In this document: piece by piece, positions 46,887-56,887 of the stretch
How the letters are laid out: each line of letters starts with the position of its first letter
Position numbering within the stretch: the stretch's first letter is position 1
Assembly: GCA_963773335.1 (NCBI GenBank)
Contig: CAVZAT010000006.1
Location: 558,001 to 622,000 of the forward strand
DNA from: UBA4742 sp963773335
Lineage (GTDB): Bacteria > Actinomycetota > Acidimicrobiia > Acidimicrobiales > Acidimicrobilacustridaceae
Direction: 5' to 3'
Length of the DNA: 64,000 nucleotides
Translations under genes and position numbers: made by a program
Notes under the pieces: generated by a model
Seen by the model: only the letters and a program-made list of their open reading frames with translations
Told to the model about the DNA's origin: nothing
The model's database searches: none

Positions 46887-48504
46887 TCAGCCCAGGAGGG
46901 GGTCGAGCCGGGCCCTGTCGTTCGAGTCGATCGGACGAAGCCCTTCGCCCCGCCCCGGCGCGCCACAACACGCCCTCTCCCGTCCAGGCCTCCCGTCGAA
47001 GCCGGCGTTTGTCGAGCTTCATGCTCGAGAGCTTCGGCAGCTCGGCGTCGACCCGAACGAAGGCCGGCAGCCACTTCGGCCCGAGATCCGGCTGGCGGCG
47101 GAGGAACTCGTCGAAGGCGGTCGCGTCGAGCTCGGCGCCGTCGCGCAACTCGAGCGCGGCCATCACCCGGTCGCCTACCGGGTCGTCGGGCACCGCGTAG
47201 ACCGCCACCGACCGGACGTCGGGGTGACGGCCGATGATGGCCTCCACCGGGGCGGCGGCGAAGTTCTCCCCGTCCACCCGCAGCCACTCGTTGGAGCGTC
47301 CGGCGAAGAAGAACCATCCGTCGGGGTCGCGGTAGCGCGAGGTCACCCGACCAGTAGGCGCCGGCGCGGAACCGTTCCGCGGCGGCGGCCCGGTTGCGGT
47401 AGTAGCCCTCGAACCCCGATGTCGGCTCGGTCTCCACGATCTCGCCGACGGCCGATTCCAGGTTCACCACCCGGCCGTGCTCGTCGAGCTCGGCCCTCGG
47501 GCACTCCTGGCCCGTCTCGGGGTCGAGCACCCTCACCGAGTCCGCCGCCTGCCCCAGCGCGCCCGGAGGCATGTGGCGTCGCGCCGGATGATGATGACCC
47601 CTTCGGTCGACCCGTAGCTGTCGCGCACCGCGCACCTGAATCGGCGGGCGAAGCTCCGGATGTCGGGCTCGGAGGCCTCGTTGCCGATGGCCAGACGGAG
47701 GGGGACCTCGGCATCGTCGGGCTGTTCGGGAACGGCCAGGATGTAGTTGAGCACCTTGCCCGTGTAGGTGAGAACCGTGGCCTGATGGGTGCGGATGTCG
47801 GCCAGCGTGCGCGACGCGGAGAAGCGGGTCCGGGTGGCGAAGGGGACCCCCGCGTTCAACGTGGAGGACCAGCCGGTGAACAAGGATGCGGCGTGGAACA
47901 TCGGCAACGGGGCGTAGACCACGTCCTCGTGGCTCAACGCCGCGACGGCGGCGACATGGGCGCCGGATCGGGCCAAGCGACCCTGGGTGCAGCGCACCGC
48001 CTTGGGCATCCCGGTCGATCCGGAGGTGAAGACGAGCAGGTAGAGGTCGTCCTCGGCGACGGCGCCGGCGGGCCCGTCGAAGAGGGGAGCAGCCACCAGC
48101 TCGCCGGCGTGGTCGGGCGTGTCGACCAGCAGCACGCGGTCGGCGGGAACGGGCGACTCGACGCCGTTGAGGAGCTCCGCGTGCGACCTGGTCGTCACCA
48201 GCAGCTCGCAGTCGGTGTGGTCGATCAACTGGGCGAGCGGCTCGCCCCGGTAGGTGGCGTTGATCCCCACCACCACGGCGCGGGCCAGCGCGGCGGCGAC
48301 CAGCCAGAACAGGTAGTCGGGCGAGTTGTCGAGGAGCACGGCGATGTGAGGTGGGCGGGTGGGGTCGTGGCGGGCCTGGAAGATCGCAGCCCGCCTCCGC
48401 CCCTCGGCCAACACCTGGCGGAACGACCACCGACCTGTCTCGTGGAGGAATCCCGTCCGGTCGTCGTCGTGTTTCGCCAGCAGCAGATCAGCGATCGTCG
48501 TCAT
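46887..48504 (-). CDS. AMP-dependent acyl-CoA synthetase (three frameshifts)
   Basis: About 538 residues of the FadD/acyl-CoA ligase family. The ATP loop is VFTSGSTGMPKAVRC. YGSTEGVII is the A5 region, YWSGDL the A7 region, and the last domain has WLRVDGENFAAAPVEAII and KLSSMKLDKRRL with the catalytic Lys. Frame changes occur near 47574, 47335 and 46945; the corrected end reads LRPIDSNDRARLDPLLG. It would activate a carboxylic acid as CoA thioester. It diverges from the thioesterase gene. Confidence 0.82.
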
Positions 48505-48517
48505 GGCCGGCGCATCG

Positions 48518-48532
48518 TTGACATTGACGTCA
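48518..48532. promoter_or_regulatory. Candidate operator between divergent acyl-CoA genes
   Basis: TTGACATTGACGTCA lies in the 56-bp gap. TGACGTCA (48525-48532) is a perfect 8-bp palindrome and TTGACA could serve as a -35 box. One regulator could control both genes from here. Confidence 0.35.
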
Positions 48533-48560
48533 CTTTCGGGAGTCTGCCAGCCTACGAGGA

Positions 48561-49364
48561 ATGCCCGCCGGACCGACCTCGCTGTTCGAGTGTCGAGGTG
48601 GAGCCTACGTTCCGACCGTGGCCGCCGCCGGTCCCTGGCACGAGGGTGTGCTCCACGGTGGGGCCGTGGGGGCCTTGCTGGTCGGGTTGGTCGAGGAGCC
48701 AGACCAGGTGATGTCACGGGTCCTGATCGAGCTGCTCGGCCCGGTTCCCAACGAAGCGCTGCACGCCGACGTCGGGCCGGTCGAAGGCGGGAAGCGGGTC
48801 GTGCGCCAGTCGGTCGAGCTGCGGGCCGGCGGTCGGCCGGTAGCCCGGGTGCACGCCCTGCGGATGCGTCGGGCGGCCTTCGAGCTCCCGGCCGCGGCAA
48901 CCGACCACGAGGTGGTGTTCGATCCTGCGGACCGCCCCGAGCTGGCCCGCCCCAACCGCCACGCCGTGAACGATGTCGGACGCGAGAGCTTCGACAGCCT
49001 GGCCATGGCGACGTGGTGGGAGGACCCCCGTCCGGCGGCACCCCACCGTCGCCGCTACTGGGAGCGGCTGCTCATCCCGGTCCTGCCGGACCAGCCCGTC
49101 TCGCCGGTCGAGAACGTGGTGGCGGCCGCCGACTGCGGGGCTGGGGGAACCGCGGCTCGCCTGGGCTTTCGCTCATGGATGTTCATGAACGCGGACCTGG
49201 TGGTCTGCCTGAGTCGACCGCCGGTGGGGGACTGGGTCGGCCTGGCGTGCGACGGCCTCCTGAGCCCGACGGGCACGGGTCAGACGGTCTCAGCGCTCCA
49301 CGACGCCGCCGGCCCGTTGGGACAGGCCAGCCAGTCGATCCTGGTCGAACCCCGACCGGCGTGA
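48561..49364 (+). CDS. Acyl-CoA thioesterase-like (double hotdog) protein
   Basis: A 267-residue protein. The N-terminal module has GPWHEGVLHGGAVGALLVGL (the hotdog helix) and RVLIELLGPVPNEALHADV. The second module has SWMFMNADLVVCLSRPPVGD and ends GQASQSILVEPRP. This is the TesB-like arrangement used to hydrolyse acyl-CoA. The facing acyl-CoA ligase gene supports a role in CoA-ester metabolism. Confidence 0.75.
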   Translation: MPAGPTSLFECRGGAYVPTVAAAGPWHEGVLHGGAVGALLVGLVEEPDQVMSRVLIELLGPVPNEALHADVGPVEGGKRVVRQSVELRAGGRPVARVHALRMRRAAFELPAAATDHEVVFDPADRPELARPNRHAVNDVGRESFDSLAMATWWEDPRPAAPHRRRYWERLLIPVLPDQPVSPVENVVAAADCGAGGTAARLGFRSWMFMNADLVVCLSRPPVGDWVGLACDGLLSPTGTGQTVSALHDAAGPLGQASQSILVEPRPA

Positions 49365-49473
49365 GCGCCGGGGCCGAGCCAGCCCTGGGCCGGAACAGGG
49401 GACTGGTAGCCTCGCCCGCGTGCCATCCCCCAGGACCTGTCAGCTTTCCGAGCGTGTGTAGCCTCCGTCTTTC

Positions 49474-50710
49474 GTGAGCTCGCGTACGCCACCTGCGCCC
49501 GGGGCTGGGGTGGCGCCCGCCGCGCAGGAGCCAGTCGACGTGCCCCCGGGGCCCGCAACGAACGCCGGCACCCACGCGTCTCGCTGGTCGCCGGTGTGGT
49601 CGCACATCTGGGCCGACCTGCGGCTGGTGCTGCTGCCCTGGCTCACCGCCCGGCTGCTGGTGGGCATGGCCTGGGTGCTGTCGGTGACCGTTGTCAATCG
49701 GCTCCAGGACCAGCACATCCTGTCGGTACGACCCGATCAGTTGGGCAACGGGCTCGTCGCCTGGGACGGAAGCTGGTACCGCGACCTGGCCATCCACGGC
49801 TACCGGGCGGTACCCGTTCCGGGGGTGCGCTTCTTCCCGTTGTTCCCGTTGATCGGGCGCCTGCTCGCCGTCCCGATCGGTGGGCGGGTCGACCTCCCGC
49901 TGGTGATCGTGGCCAACCTGTGCTCGTTGGCGGCGGCTGTCCTCGTCCTGCGACTCGTGCGCTTCGAGCGGGGCGGCGACGCCCTGGCCCTGCGGTCGGT
50001 GTGGATCCTCATGCTGTTCCCGGCCGCCTTCGTGCTCGTGCTCGCCTATGCCGAGCCGCTCATGATGGTCATGACCGTGCGGCGCCTTCCTGGCCCTGCG
50101 CCGCGGTCGGTGGTGGTGGGCGGTCCCGTTGGGCTTCCTCGCCGCGCTCAGTCGTCCCCTGGGGGTGCTCGTGGCCGTGCCTGCCGCGGTCGAGCTGGTC
50201 CGGGCATGGCCCCGGATCGCGACCCGTGACCGGGTGGGGGCGACGGCCTCGGTCCTCGCCCCCTTCGCCGGTCTGGTGGCCTTCCTGGCTTGGGTGCAGC
50301 ACGTCTACGGCGACTGGAAGCTGCCCTTCAGCGTGCAGGACAACCTGCGCGGCCGTCTGGTGCTTCCCCCGGCCCGCATCGTCGAGGGCTTCCACCAGAT
50401 GCTCGGGTCCCAGCGGGCCAGCCACGGCCTGCACATCCCGTTCCTGCTCGTGTTCCTGGTGCTGGTCGCGCTCACCTTCCGCTACTGGCCCTCCAGCTAC
50501 GGCGCCTACGCGGCGGCGACGGTGTTGTTGGCCATGAGCGCCCAGAACCTCAACTCGCTCGAGCGCTACGGCATGAGCGCCTTCCCCTTGGCCCTGACCG
50601 TCGCCGTGTTGGCTTCCCGCCGAAGCGTCGAGCGGGTGGTCTTCGCCGTGTTGGGCGGCGGCTTGGTGGCCTTGTCCTCGATGGCGTGGCTCGGCGCCTA
50701 CGTGCCCTAG
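49474..50710 (+). CDS. Membrane mannosyltransferase-like protein (PIG-V type, frameshifted)
   Basis: About 411 residues with roughly ten hydrophobic segments. The early LVAWDGSWYRDLAIHGY motif is the conserved luminal loop of PIG-V-like and related GT-C glycosyltransferases. Others are VRFFPLFPLIGRLLAVPI and YAEPLMMVMTV. One base shifts the frame near 50080 (before FLALRRGRWWW). It probably adds a sugar from a polyprenyl donor outside the membrane, in envelope glycan synthesis with the next two genes. Confidence 0.75.
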
Positions 50711-50770
50711 GGCTGCCCCAGGGGTGATCGGGTCGCGGGAGCGTCCGTCGCCCGGTACTACGCTGTTGCG

Positions 50771-52024
50771 GTGTCACCCGGGCCTGCTTCCTCGACCCGT
50801 GTGCTTGTGGTCGAGGAGCGGGCCGATCGAGCGACGGGCCACTACGCCCCGGTCGTGCGCCGCATCGCCGACGGCTTCGCCGCGGCCGGCTGCGACGTCA
50901 CGGTGCTGACCTCGCTGGGTCTTTGCGAAGCCGCGGCGGGCGAGACTCCCCGGGACTGGGCCGTCCGTCGCTACGGCCCCATGGGCCGCAACCTCGAGCG
51001 ACTCATTCGTCGACCCGACCGCCTGCCCTTCCGCCACCCGTTGAGGCGACCGCTCCGCCGGGTGACCGTGCGACTCCGCTCCCTGCTCATCCTGATCGAG
51101 ACCAGCCTGGCCGCCCGGAGGCTGGGCGAGCCGAGCCAGGTCGTGGTGGTCCTATCGGGCCGCGGCCTGACCCCGCTCCACGCCGCCTTGCTGGCGCCGA
51201 CCCGGGGCCGTTGGCTCTGCTATCGCCACGAGCGGGCCAACACGTCCTCGTCGTCGGGTGCACGGTCGGCCGGGCCGGGCCGGCTGATCCCGCGAATCGT
51301 GCAGGCACGGGTGCGCTCCCGGGATCGCCACGGGGGTCGGTTCGCGCTGGCCGGACCCTTCCCTGACCTGGTGGAGACCTGGCGGCTCCGGTTGCCCGCG
51401 GTGACCATGGGGACGATCCCCCTTGCCATCGCACCGGGGCGTCCGGGCGTCGACCACGACGAGGCGCGTCGTCAGCTGGGCCTGCCGTCGGGCCCGCTGG
51501 CCTTGTACTTCGGTGGCCTGCACCCGGGCAAGGCCCCCGAGACGGTTTGGGCGGCCTGGAGCGCCCCCACGCCGCCGGCCGCCTCGCTGGTCGCAGCCGG
51601 CCGAGGGGTGCGGGCCAGCCTGGATGCCTGGTCGGATTCGCATCCCGGCGCCGACACGTCGGCCATCCACGTGGTGGACGGCGCCATCCACGACGACACC
51701 AAGCAGCTGCTGTTCGCCGCCAGCGACCTCGGGGTGTTGAGCTTCGCCGACAAGCCGATCGGTGCCAGCGCCACCTTGGGCGACTTCATCACCCATCGTC
51801 GGCCGGTCTGCTGTTCGTCCGGTGGGGATGCCGCCGAAGTCGTCGGGCGCTACGGCCTGGGCGTCGTCTTCCAGGCGGAGGACCCGGTGGCACTGGTCGA
51901 GGCGGTGGCCGCGGTGCGGGCGCATCCGCCAGCCCCTGGCGGCTTCGACGCGGCCCTGGAGGACTACGCCGAGCCACACGTGGCCCGCGAGATGCTCCGC
52001 CTGGTCGATCCTTCGGTTCCTTGA
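50771..52024 (+). CDS. GT4-like glycosyltransferase
   Basis: A 417-residue GT-B fold protein. The N-terminal domain starts RVLVVEERADRATGHYAPVV, with CDVTVLTSL. The C-terminal domain has PLALYFGGLHPGKAPETVWA, a DLGVLSFADKPIGASATLGD acceptor-like block and GLGVVFQAEDPVALVEAVA. It would transfer a sugar from a nucleotide donor on the inner membrane face. It lies between two integral membrane glycosyltransferase-like genes. Confidence 0.7.
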   Translation: MSPGPASSTRVLVVEERADRATGHYAPVVRRIADGFAAAGCDVTVLTSLGLCEAAAGETPRDWAVRRYGPMGRNLERLIRRPDRLPFRHPLRRPLRRVTVRLRSLLILIETSLAARRLGEPSQVVVVLSGRGLTPLHAALLAPTRGRWLCYRHERANTSSSSGARSAGPGRLIPRIVQARVRSRDRHGGRFALAGPFPDLVETWRLRLPAVTMGTIPLAIAPGRPGVDHDEARRQLGLPSGPLALYFGGLHPGKAPETVWAAWSAPTPPAASLVAAGRGVRASLDAWSDSHPGADTSAIHVVDGAIHDDTKQLLFAASDLGVLSFADKPIGASATLGDFITHRRPVCCSSGGDAAEVVGRYGLGVVFQAEDPVALVEAVAAVRAHPPAPGGFDAALEDYAEPHVAREMLRLVDPSVP

Positions 52025-52161
52025 CTCTCATCAGGGACTCATGACCGCAGGGTTAGGTTCCCTCGCGTGGACAGACGGCCCGGCGCGGTCAACCCGGATC
52101 TCGCCGCCGGGTCGACGAGGTCGGCGGGACCGACGGCCACACCCCATCGTCGCCCGGCTGC

Positions 52162-53567
52162 ATGATCACCCAGTTCGAGGACCCCGCCCGAGACGCGGCG
52201 GCTGGGCCGGCTACGGAGCCCGCCGCCATGATCCCGGTCGCGGCCGTGGGGCCTCGCACCGGTCGACGACGCGCCTCCTGGCCGCGCTGGCGTTGGTCGG
52301 GGCCGTCGCCCTCCCGCTGTTGCGCCAGGGCGGCGCACCTAGCTGGAACACGATCTGGGGCGAAGACGGCTGGGTCTACTTCCAGCAGGCCCACGACCAC
52401 GGGTTGTCCGTGCTGGTGCGGGGCTATGCCGGCTACCTGCAACTGGCACCCCGCCTGCTGGCCGTGCCCTCGGTGCTGGTTCCCGTGCCGGACCTGGCCC
52501 GGTACTTCGCCGTGGTGGCCGCGCTGGTGGGGGCGATGCTGGCCGGGTTCGTCTACTGGGCCAGCGAGGGTTGGGTCGAGGCGCGAGAGGTCCGCCTGGC
52601 CCTCGCCTCGTTGGTGGTGCTCGCCCCCGCCCTCGGCTACGAGAACACCGGCAACGTGACCAACACCATCTGGATCCTGCTGGCCGTGGCGCCCTGGGCC
52701 CTGGTGGCGCGCTCGGATGGCCAGCGCGCCGTCGTGTTGCGGAGCCTGGTGGCCTTCGCCTCGGCCACAGCCACCGCCCTGTCGGCCGTGTTCCTACCCT
52801 TGGCCCTGGGCTACGCGTGCGCCCGGAGGCGACGGCCGACCTGGATCGTCTGCGGCTCGTTCTGTGCCGGGCTGGTGTTGCAGTTCGCGGTGGTGGTGCA
52901 CACCCGTGACACCCGGCCGCACCACGCGATCCGGCAGATGTGGGCCCTGCCGCAGATCATCGGGGTCAAGGTCTTCGGCCAGTTCCTGGTCGGCGACCGG
53001 GGCATCCGGGCGCTGTGGGACCACCGGATGGCGCTGGCGGTGCTGGCGCCGGTCGTGGTCGTGGTCGTAGCGGTCGCGCTGCTGCGGGGTCTGAGCCGAG
53101 CCAAGCAGACGCTGGCCGCCTCCTTCGTCGGTCTGGCCGTGGTCTCGTTCGTGGTGCCTTCCTGGGGGCGCGGGACCGACCAGGTCGCGCTGGCGCTGAG
53201 CGCACGCTCTCAGTTCGGGCCCGCCCTGGCCGGGACCTACAACCCGATGTCGGCCCGGTACGGCGTGGCCCCGGTGCTGCTGTTGGCCGGTGCCATTGCC
53301 ATCGGTGCCGGTGCCGCTCGACCCGGTCGAGTCAGGCTGGCTCGCGCCCTGCGGACCGGGTTCGTGATCTGGGTGATCGCGGTGAGCGCGATCGGCTTCC
53401 GGGTGGCCAGTCCTCGATCCGCGGGTCCCACCTGGACCGCCGCGGTGAGCAGTGTTGGCCAGGTGCGCTGCGCTCACCGACCGGCGAGCACCCGGGTCCG
53501 GATCCCGGTCCCCAACCCGACCGTGAACCCGGCGGTGGCGTTGCCGTGTGGTGCGCTCGGTGGGTGA
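52162..53567 (+). CDS. Polytopic membrane protein, GT-C-like (start uncertain)
   Basis: About 430 residues from residue LLAALALVGAVALPLLRQGG onward are hydrophobic with some ten helices. The loop NTIWGEDGWVYFQQAHDHG has the acidic motif of GT-C glycosyltransferases. The best start is ATG 52162 (ITQFEDPARDAAAGPATEPA), which needs one frame change near 52270. The other frame upstream is Arg rich and unlikely. It is probably the third gene of an envelope glycan cluster. Confidence 0.6.
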
Positions 53568-53578
53568 GACGGGCGAGC

Positions 53579-54037
53579 TCAAGGGGCGCCGGGCTCGAGC
53601 CGCGCCAGCACGGCCAGGATCTTGTCGATCTCGATGTCCTGGGCGGCCATGTGCTGTTGGATCTCGAGGGCGGTGTGCAACACGGCGTCGGCGTCCTGGT
53701 AGGTGGCCTCGGCTCGCTCGTCGGCGGCCGCGCTCTGCACGTTCTGGCCGACGATGATGATGGAGAGCAGCACGAGCTGCAGGAACGTCTGTGCGGTCCA
53801 GGTGATGGTGGCGGCCAGGCCGCTTCGGAACGCGGTGGGCAGGCTGACCAGTGCGAGGGCGGCGAAGGCGTACGCGCACCACATGGTGCCCACCGCCGCG
53901 GTGATCTTGAGGGCGAGAAAGGTGTTGAACCGATCGACGGCGTTCGAGGCGGGCAGCTGGTCAGCGGACTTTGGTGCCCCGACGGCTTTGCGACGCTGGA
54001 TGTGGGGATGTGGGACGTGGTCGAAGATCGCGGACAT
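53579..54037 (-). CDS. Small membrane protein, DUF1003-like
   Basis: About 152 residues from ATG 54037. It has two transmembrane segments (AAVGTMWCAYAFAALALV and TFLQLVLLSIIIVGQ) followed by a helical acidic tail (ADERAEATYQDADAVLHTAL). The LVLLSIIIVGQN stretch and tail match the DUF1003 pattern as I remember it. No function is known. The start at 54070 is also open. Confidence 0.55.
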   Translation of the reverse strand: MSAIFDHVPHPHIQRRKAVGAPKSADQLPASNAVDRFNTFLALKITAAVGTMWCAYAFAALALVSLPTAFRSGLAATITWTAQTFLQLVLLSIIIVGQNVQSAAADERAEATYQDADAVLHTALEIQQHMAAQDIEIDKILAVLARLEPGAP

Positions 54038-54125
54038 GAGGGTGATCCTTCCTCGGGGAGCGGTCGTCACCGACCTCGGGTTCGCATTGGTCTAGCCTCG
54101 GTTCGGCCACCGAGGAGATAGGTCC

Positions 54126-54317
54126 ATGCCCAGCACGAACCGCCGTTCCATGTCCATCAGCCCGTTCGTGATCTCGCTGATCGTCATCACCGTCGCCCTG
54201 TTGGCCCTCGCGGTGTTCTGGTTCACCAACTCCCACCCCAAGCGGGGCATCGCCGCGCTGGTGGTGGCGGTGCTGGTCGGCGCCGGTGCCGGCTACTCGG
54301 CATACGCCGACCTCTGA
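54126..54317 (+). CDS. Small two-helix membrane protein
   Basis: A 63-residue protein. Two hydrophobic helices (FVISLIVITVALLALAVFWF and GIAALVVAVLVGAGAGYSAY) are joined by a short polar turn (TNSHPKRG). No family is recognised. It is divergent from the DUF1003-like gene and may share a promoter region with it. Confidence 0.45.
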   Translation: MPSTNRRSMSISPFVISLIVITVALLALAVFWFTNSHPKRGIAALVVAVLVGAGAGYSAYADL

Positions 54318-54344
54318 CCGACCACCGGCCCACGGCCCGCGGGT

Positions 54345-54911
54345 TCAGCGACGGTGCAACTCGGCCCGCCAACGACCGGTGACCTGGTCCGGTCCCAGGG
54401 CCGCGCCTGCGGCCAGCAACCAGCCCAGCACGACCTCGACCGCGGCCGAGGCGTCGCTGGTCGCCGGCCCCGCCGACGATCCGGTCCACGATTCGGTGGG
54501 GCCCGACCCCGGGTGGTCGGGTACGGACAGCACCAGTCCCCGTCGGGCGTGATCGACCACCACCCTCCAGGTGTCGGGTAGCGGTACGCCGGCGTCGCGG
54601 AGTTGACGGATGGCGAAGCGCCCGGCCGGGTGCGACAACCCGACCGAGGCGTCCTCTACGCCGTTGCGGCCGAGCTTGCCGGGCACCCAGGTGCCCTCGA
54701 TCAGCACCAGGCGCCATCGCGCGAACAGCCCGACCGGGGCCACGGGCGGCGTGGAGGTGAACCGGGTGAGCTGCTCGTCGGTCTTGTCACTGAGCGGGAT
54801 CGGTCGCACGTTGATCCACCCGTCACGGGCTCGGCCGATGGCGCGCATCTGATCCAGGACGGGCTCGAGGGCGTCAGGGGTGAAGTCGAGCTGCTCGATC
54901 GAGCGGGCCAT
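54345..54911 (-). CDS. Conserved hypothetical protein
   Basis: A 188-residue soluble protein starting ARSIEQLDFTPDALEPVLDQ. Internal features are RDGWINVRPIPLSDKTDEQL and RWRLVLIEGTWVPGKLGRNG. No catalytic motif or signal peptide is seen. It overlaps no other gene and follows the next hypothetical by 6 bases, so the two probably form an operon. Confidence 0.5.
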   Translation of the reverse strand: MARSIEQLDFTPDALEPVLDQMRAIGRARDGWINVRPIPLSDKTDEQLTRFTSTPPVAPVGLFARWRLVLIEGTWVPGKLGRNGVEDASVGLSHPAGRFAIRQLRDAGVPLPDTWRVVVDHARRGLVLSVPDHPGSGPTESWTGSSAGPATSDASAAVEVVLGWLLAAGAALGPDQVTGRWRAELHRR

Positions 54912-54917
54912 CCGCCC

Positions 54918-55514
54918 TCAGAGCTCGTCGAGCCAGGCCGGTGCCCGATCGAGCAGATAGCGGCTGACGTCGTGGCAGCGGTCGAGTACGTCGCAGAGCT
55001 GCTCCTGGCCGTTGAAGATGCGGTCCAGCCCGACCTCGACGCGCGACACCGTGGTCAGGCTGCGCTCGGGGGCGTCGGTCACCGAGGCGAACGAGTCGAT
55101 GGCCGACACCTCGAGCGGGAGGTCGGTCCCGCCGATGCCGGCCAGTTCGGTAGCCAGCACCAGCAGATCGGGACCCTTGGGCAAGGGCGGCAGCACCCAG
55201 GTGAAGGCCAGGGGGAAGACGAAGCCGTCGGGAGGATCTGCGCCCTCGGGCAGCTCGAGCATCCGGTCCTCGAAGGTGAGCAGCACGCGGGGTTCGACTT
55301 CCAGCGCCAGGTGCAGGTCGAGTGGGCCGCCGCAGGCATCCTCGGGGTGCAGGTCGACTTCCCATGCCTGGCGCAACGAGTAGGTCTCGACGAAGTGTCG
55401 TTCGTCGTGCACGTGGAACTGGTGGTCCACGGCATGATCTTTGAGATCGGCGATGAAACCCGCGACATCGATGATGGCCAAGAGGGGAGACTTCCTGACG
55501 GGACCGGTGGACAC
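54918..55514 (-). CDS. Conserved hypothetical protein
   Basis: Up to 198 residues; a TTG start near 55481 (LAIIDVAGFIADLKDH) would be about ten residues shorter. It is acidic, with HQFHVHDERHFVETYSLRQA and VFPLAFTWVLPPLPKGPDLL segments and a helical C-terminus. No family is recognised. It lies just upstream of the previous hypothetical, suggesting a shared function. Confidence 0.5.
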   Translation of the reverse strand: MSTGPVRKSPLLAIIDVAGFIADLKDHAVDHQFHVHDERHFVETYSLRQAWEVDLHPEDACGGPLDLHLALEVEPRVLLTFEDRMLELPEGADPPDGFVFPLAFTWVLPPLPKGPDLLVLATELAGIGGTDLPLEVSAIDSFASVTDAPERSLTTVSRVEVGLDRIFNGQEQLCDVLDRCHDVSRYLLDRAPAWLDEL

Positions 55515-55559
55515 CTAAGCCTGCCACGGCGGCGGCCGGGCGGCTACCGTCGGCGGACC

Positions 55560-56303
55560 GTGGATGACGACTCCCTGATGGCGCGGCTCGACGAAGCGGC
55601 CGAGGCGGTGCACAGCGCCTTGAGCCAGTTGGACGACTGGTCACTGGCCGGCACCCGACCCGGCCAGTACCGCAGCGATCTGGCCGCCGACCTAGCCGCA
55701 CTCGAGGTCCTCGAGGCCGCCGGCCTGGGCGTGTTGTCCGAGGAATCCGGTCTGCATCGGCCCGACGCCGAGGTGGTGGTGGTGTTGGATCCGGTCGACG
55801 GCTCCACCAACGCCGCCCACGGCATCCCGTGGTATGCGACCAGCCTGTGCGCGGTGGACGGCGCCGGGGCCCGGGCCGCGCTGGTGGTGAACCTGGCCTC
55901 GGGGGACCGCTTCGAGGCCGTGCGAGGCGGCGGGGCGCGCCGCAACGGCAGTCCGGTTGTCCCGGCTGAGCCCCGAGCGCTGGCCGACTCGCTCGTCGCC
56001 CTGTCGGGCTATCCGCACCGCCCGTTGGGTTGGCGCCAGTTCCGGGCGCTGGGTGCAGCTGCGCTGGACCTGTGCGCGGTGGCCTGCGGCATGATCGACG
56101 GCTACGTCGACTGCCTGGTCGACGCCCATGGCAGCTGGGACTACCTGGGCGGGATGCTCATCTGCCAGGAGGCGGGAGCAGCCGTCTCCGATGCGCAGGG
56201 CCGTGACCTGGTCTCGCTCCGCCACGAGGACCGGCGGACCCCGGTGGCCGCTGCCACCCCCGACCTGCTGGACGAGCTGCTGGCCGCCCGTCGCTCGCTG
56301 TAG
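55560..56303 (+). CDS. Inositol monophosphatase-like phosphatase
   Basis: A 247-residue protein from GTG 55560; the long open frame upstream on this strand is antisense to the two hypotheticals. It has the metal motif VVVLDPVDGSTNAAHGIPWY, the EESG motif (GVLSEESGL) and the C-terminal WDYLGGMLICQEAGA. All metal-binding residues are present. Related enzymes hydrolyse inositol phosphate, fructose 1,6-bisphosphate or PAP; which one applies is unclear. Confidence 0.85.
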   Translation: MDDDSLMARLDEAAEAVHSALSQLDDWSLAGTRPGQYRSDLAADLAALEVLEAAGLGVLSEESGLHRPDAEVVVVLDPVDGSTNAAHGIPWYATSLCAVDGAGARAALVVNLASGDRFEAVRGGGARRNGSPVVPAEPRALADSLVALSGYPHRPLGWRQFRALGAAALDLCAVACGMIDGYVDCLVDAHGSWDYLGGMLICQEAGAAVSDAQGRDLVSLRHEDRRTPVAAATPDLLDELLAARRSL

Positions 56304-56379
56304 CACTGAGCAGCCGAAGGGCTCGCAGCCGCCCGAAGGGGGTCTCGGGGAAGTGTCACGGGGGTCCTAGGCTGGATCG

Positions 56380-56869
56380 ATGCCGACCGGTGTGCACCGA
56401 GCGCTGCTGCGACTGTTCCGGCTGCTGCCGCCGAGGGCTCGCCGAGCCGCGGTGGGTGCCATCGCCCCGTCGTTCACGGTCGGCGCGATCTGCCTGATCG
56501 AACGGGCCGATGGGCGCGTCCTGCTGGTCCGCCAGGTCTACCGGGAGCGGTGGGGCGTGCCCGGCGGCCTGCTCGATCGGGGCGAGGCTCCGCCCGACAC
56601 GGTGCCGGCGCGAGATCCGCGAGGAGGTGGGACTGGCCATCGACCTGGTGGGCGAACCGGCCACCGTGGTCGATTCCCGCATTCGACGGGTGGACCTGGT
56701 GTTCCGAGCCCGACTGGTTCGCGACGACGACGCGGACGGGGTGCACCCCACCTCGCCGGAGATCTCCCGGGCGGCGTGGTTCCGGCCCGACGAGCTGCCC
56801 GAACTGCAGGACGAGACGGTCCAGGCCCTGGCCGCCCTGGCCCGGACCTCGACGCCGCCGGCTCCCTGA
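56380..56869 (+). CDS. Nudix hydrolase (frameshifted)
   Basis: About 163 residues. The N-terminal part reads PSFTVGAICLIERADGRVLL and WGVPGGLLDRGEAPPDT. After a frame change near 56605 it continues REIREEVGLAIDLVGEPATV. Together they give the Nudix box G-x5-E-x7-R-E-x2-E-E-x-G. The end has SRAAWFRPDELPELQDE. It would hydrolyse a nucleoside diphosphate derivative. It converges with the coxM-like gene. Confidence 0.8.
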
Positions 56870-56887
56870 TCCGCAGCCGCCGGCGGA

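Noticed and set aside
54603..56303. A 566-codon plus-strand open frame
   Set aside because: Its first part is antisense to two hypothetical genes. Only the part from 55560 carries the inositol monophosphatase motifs.
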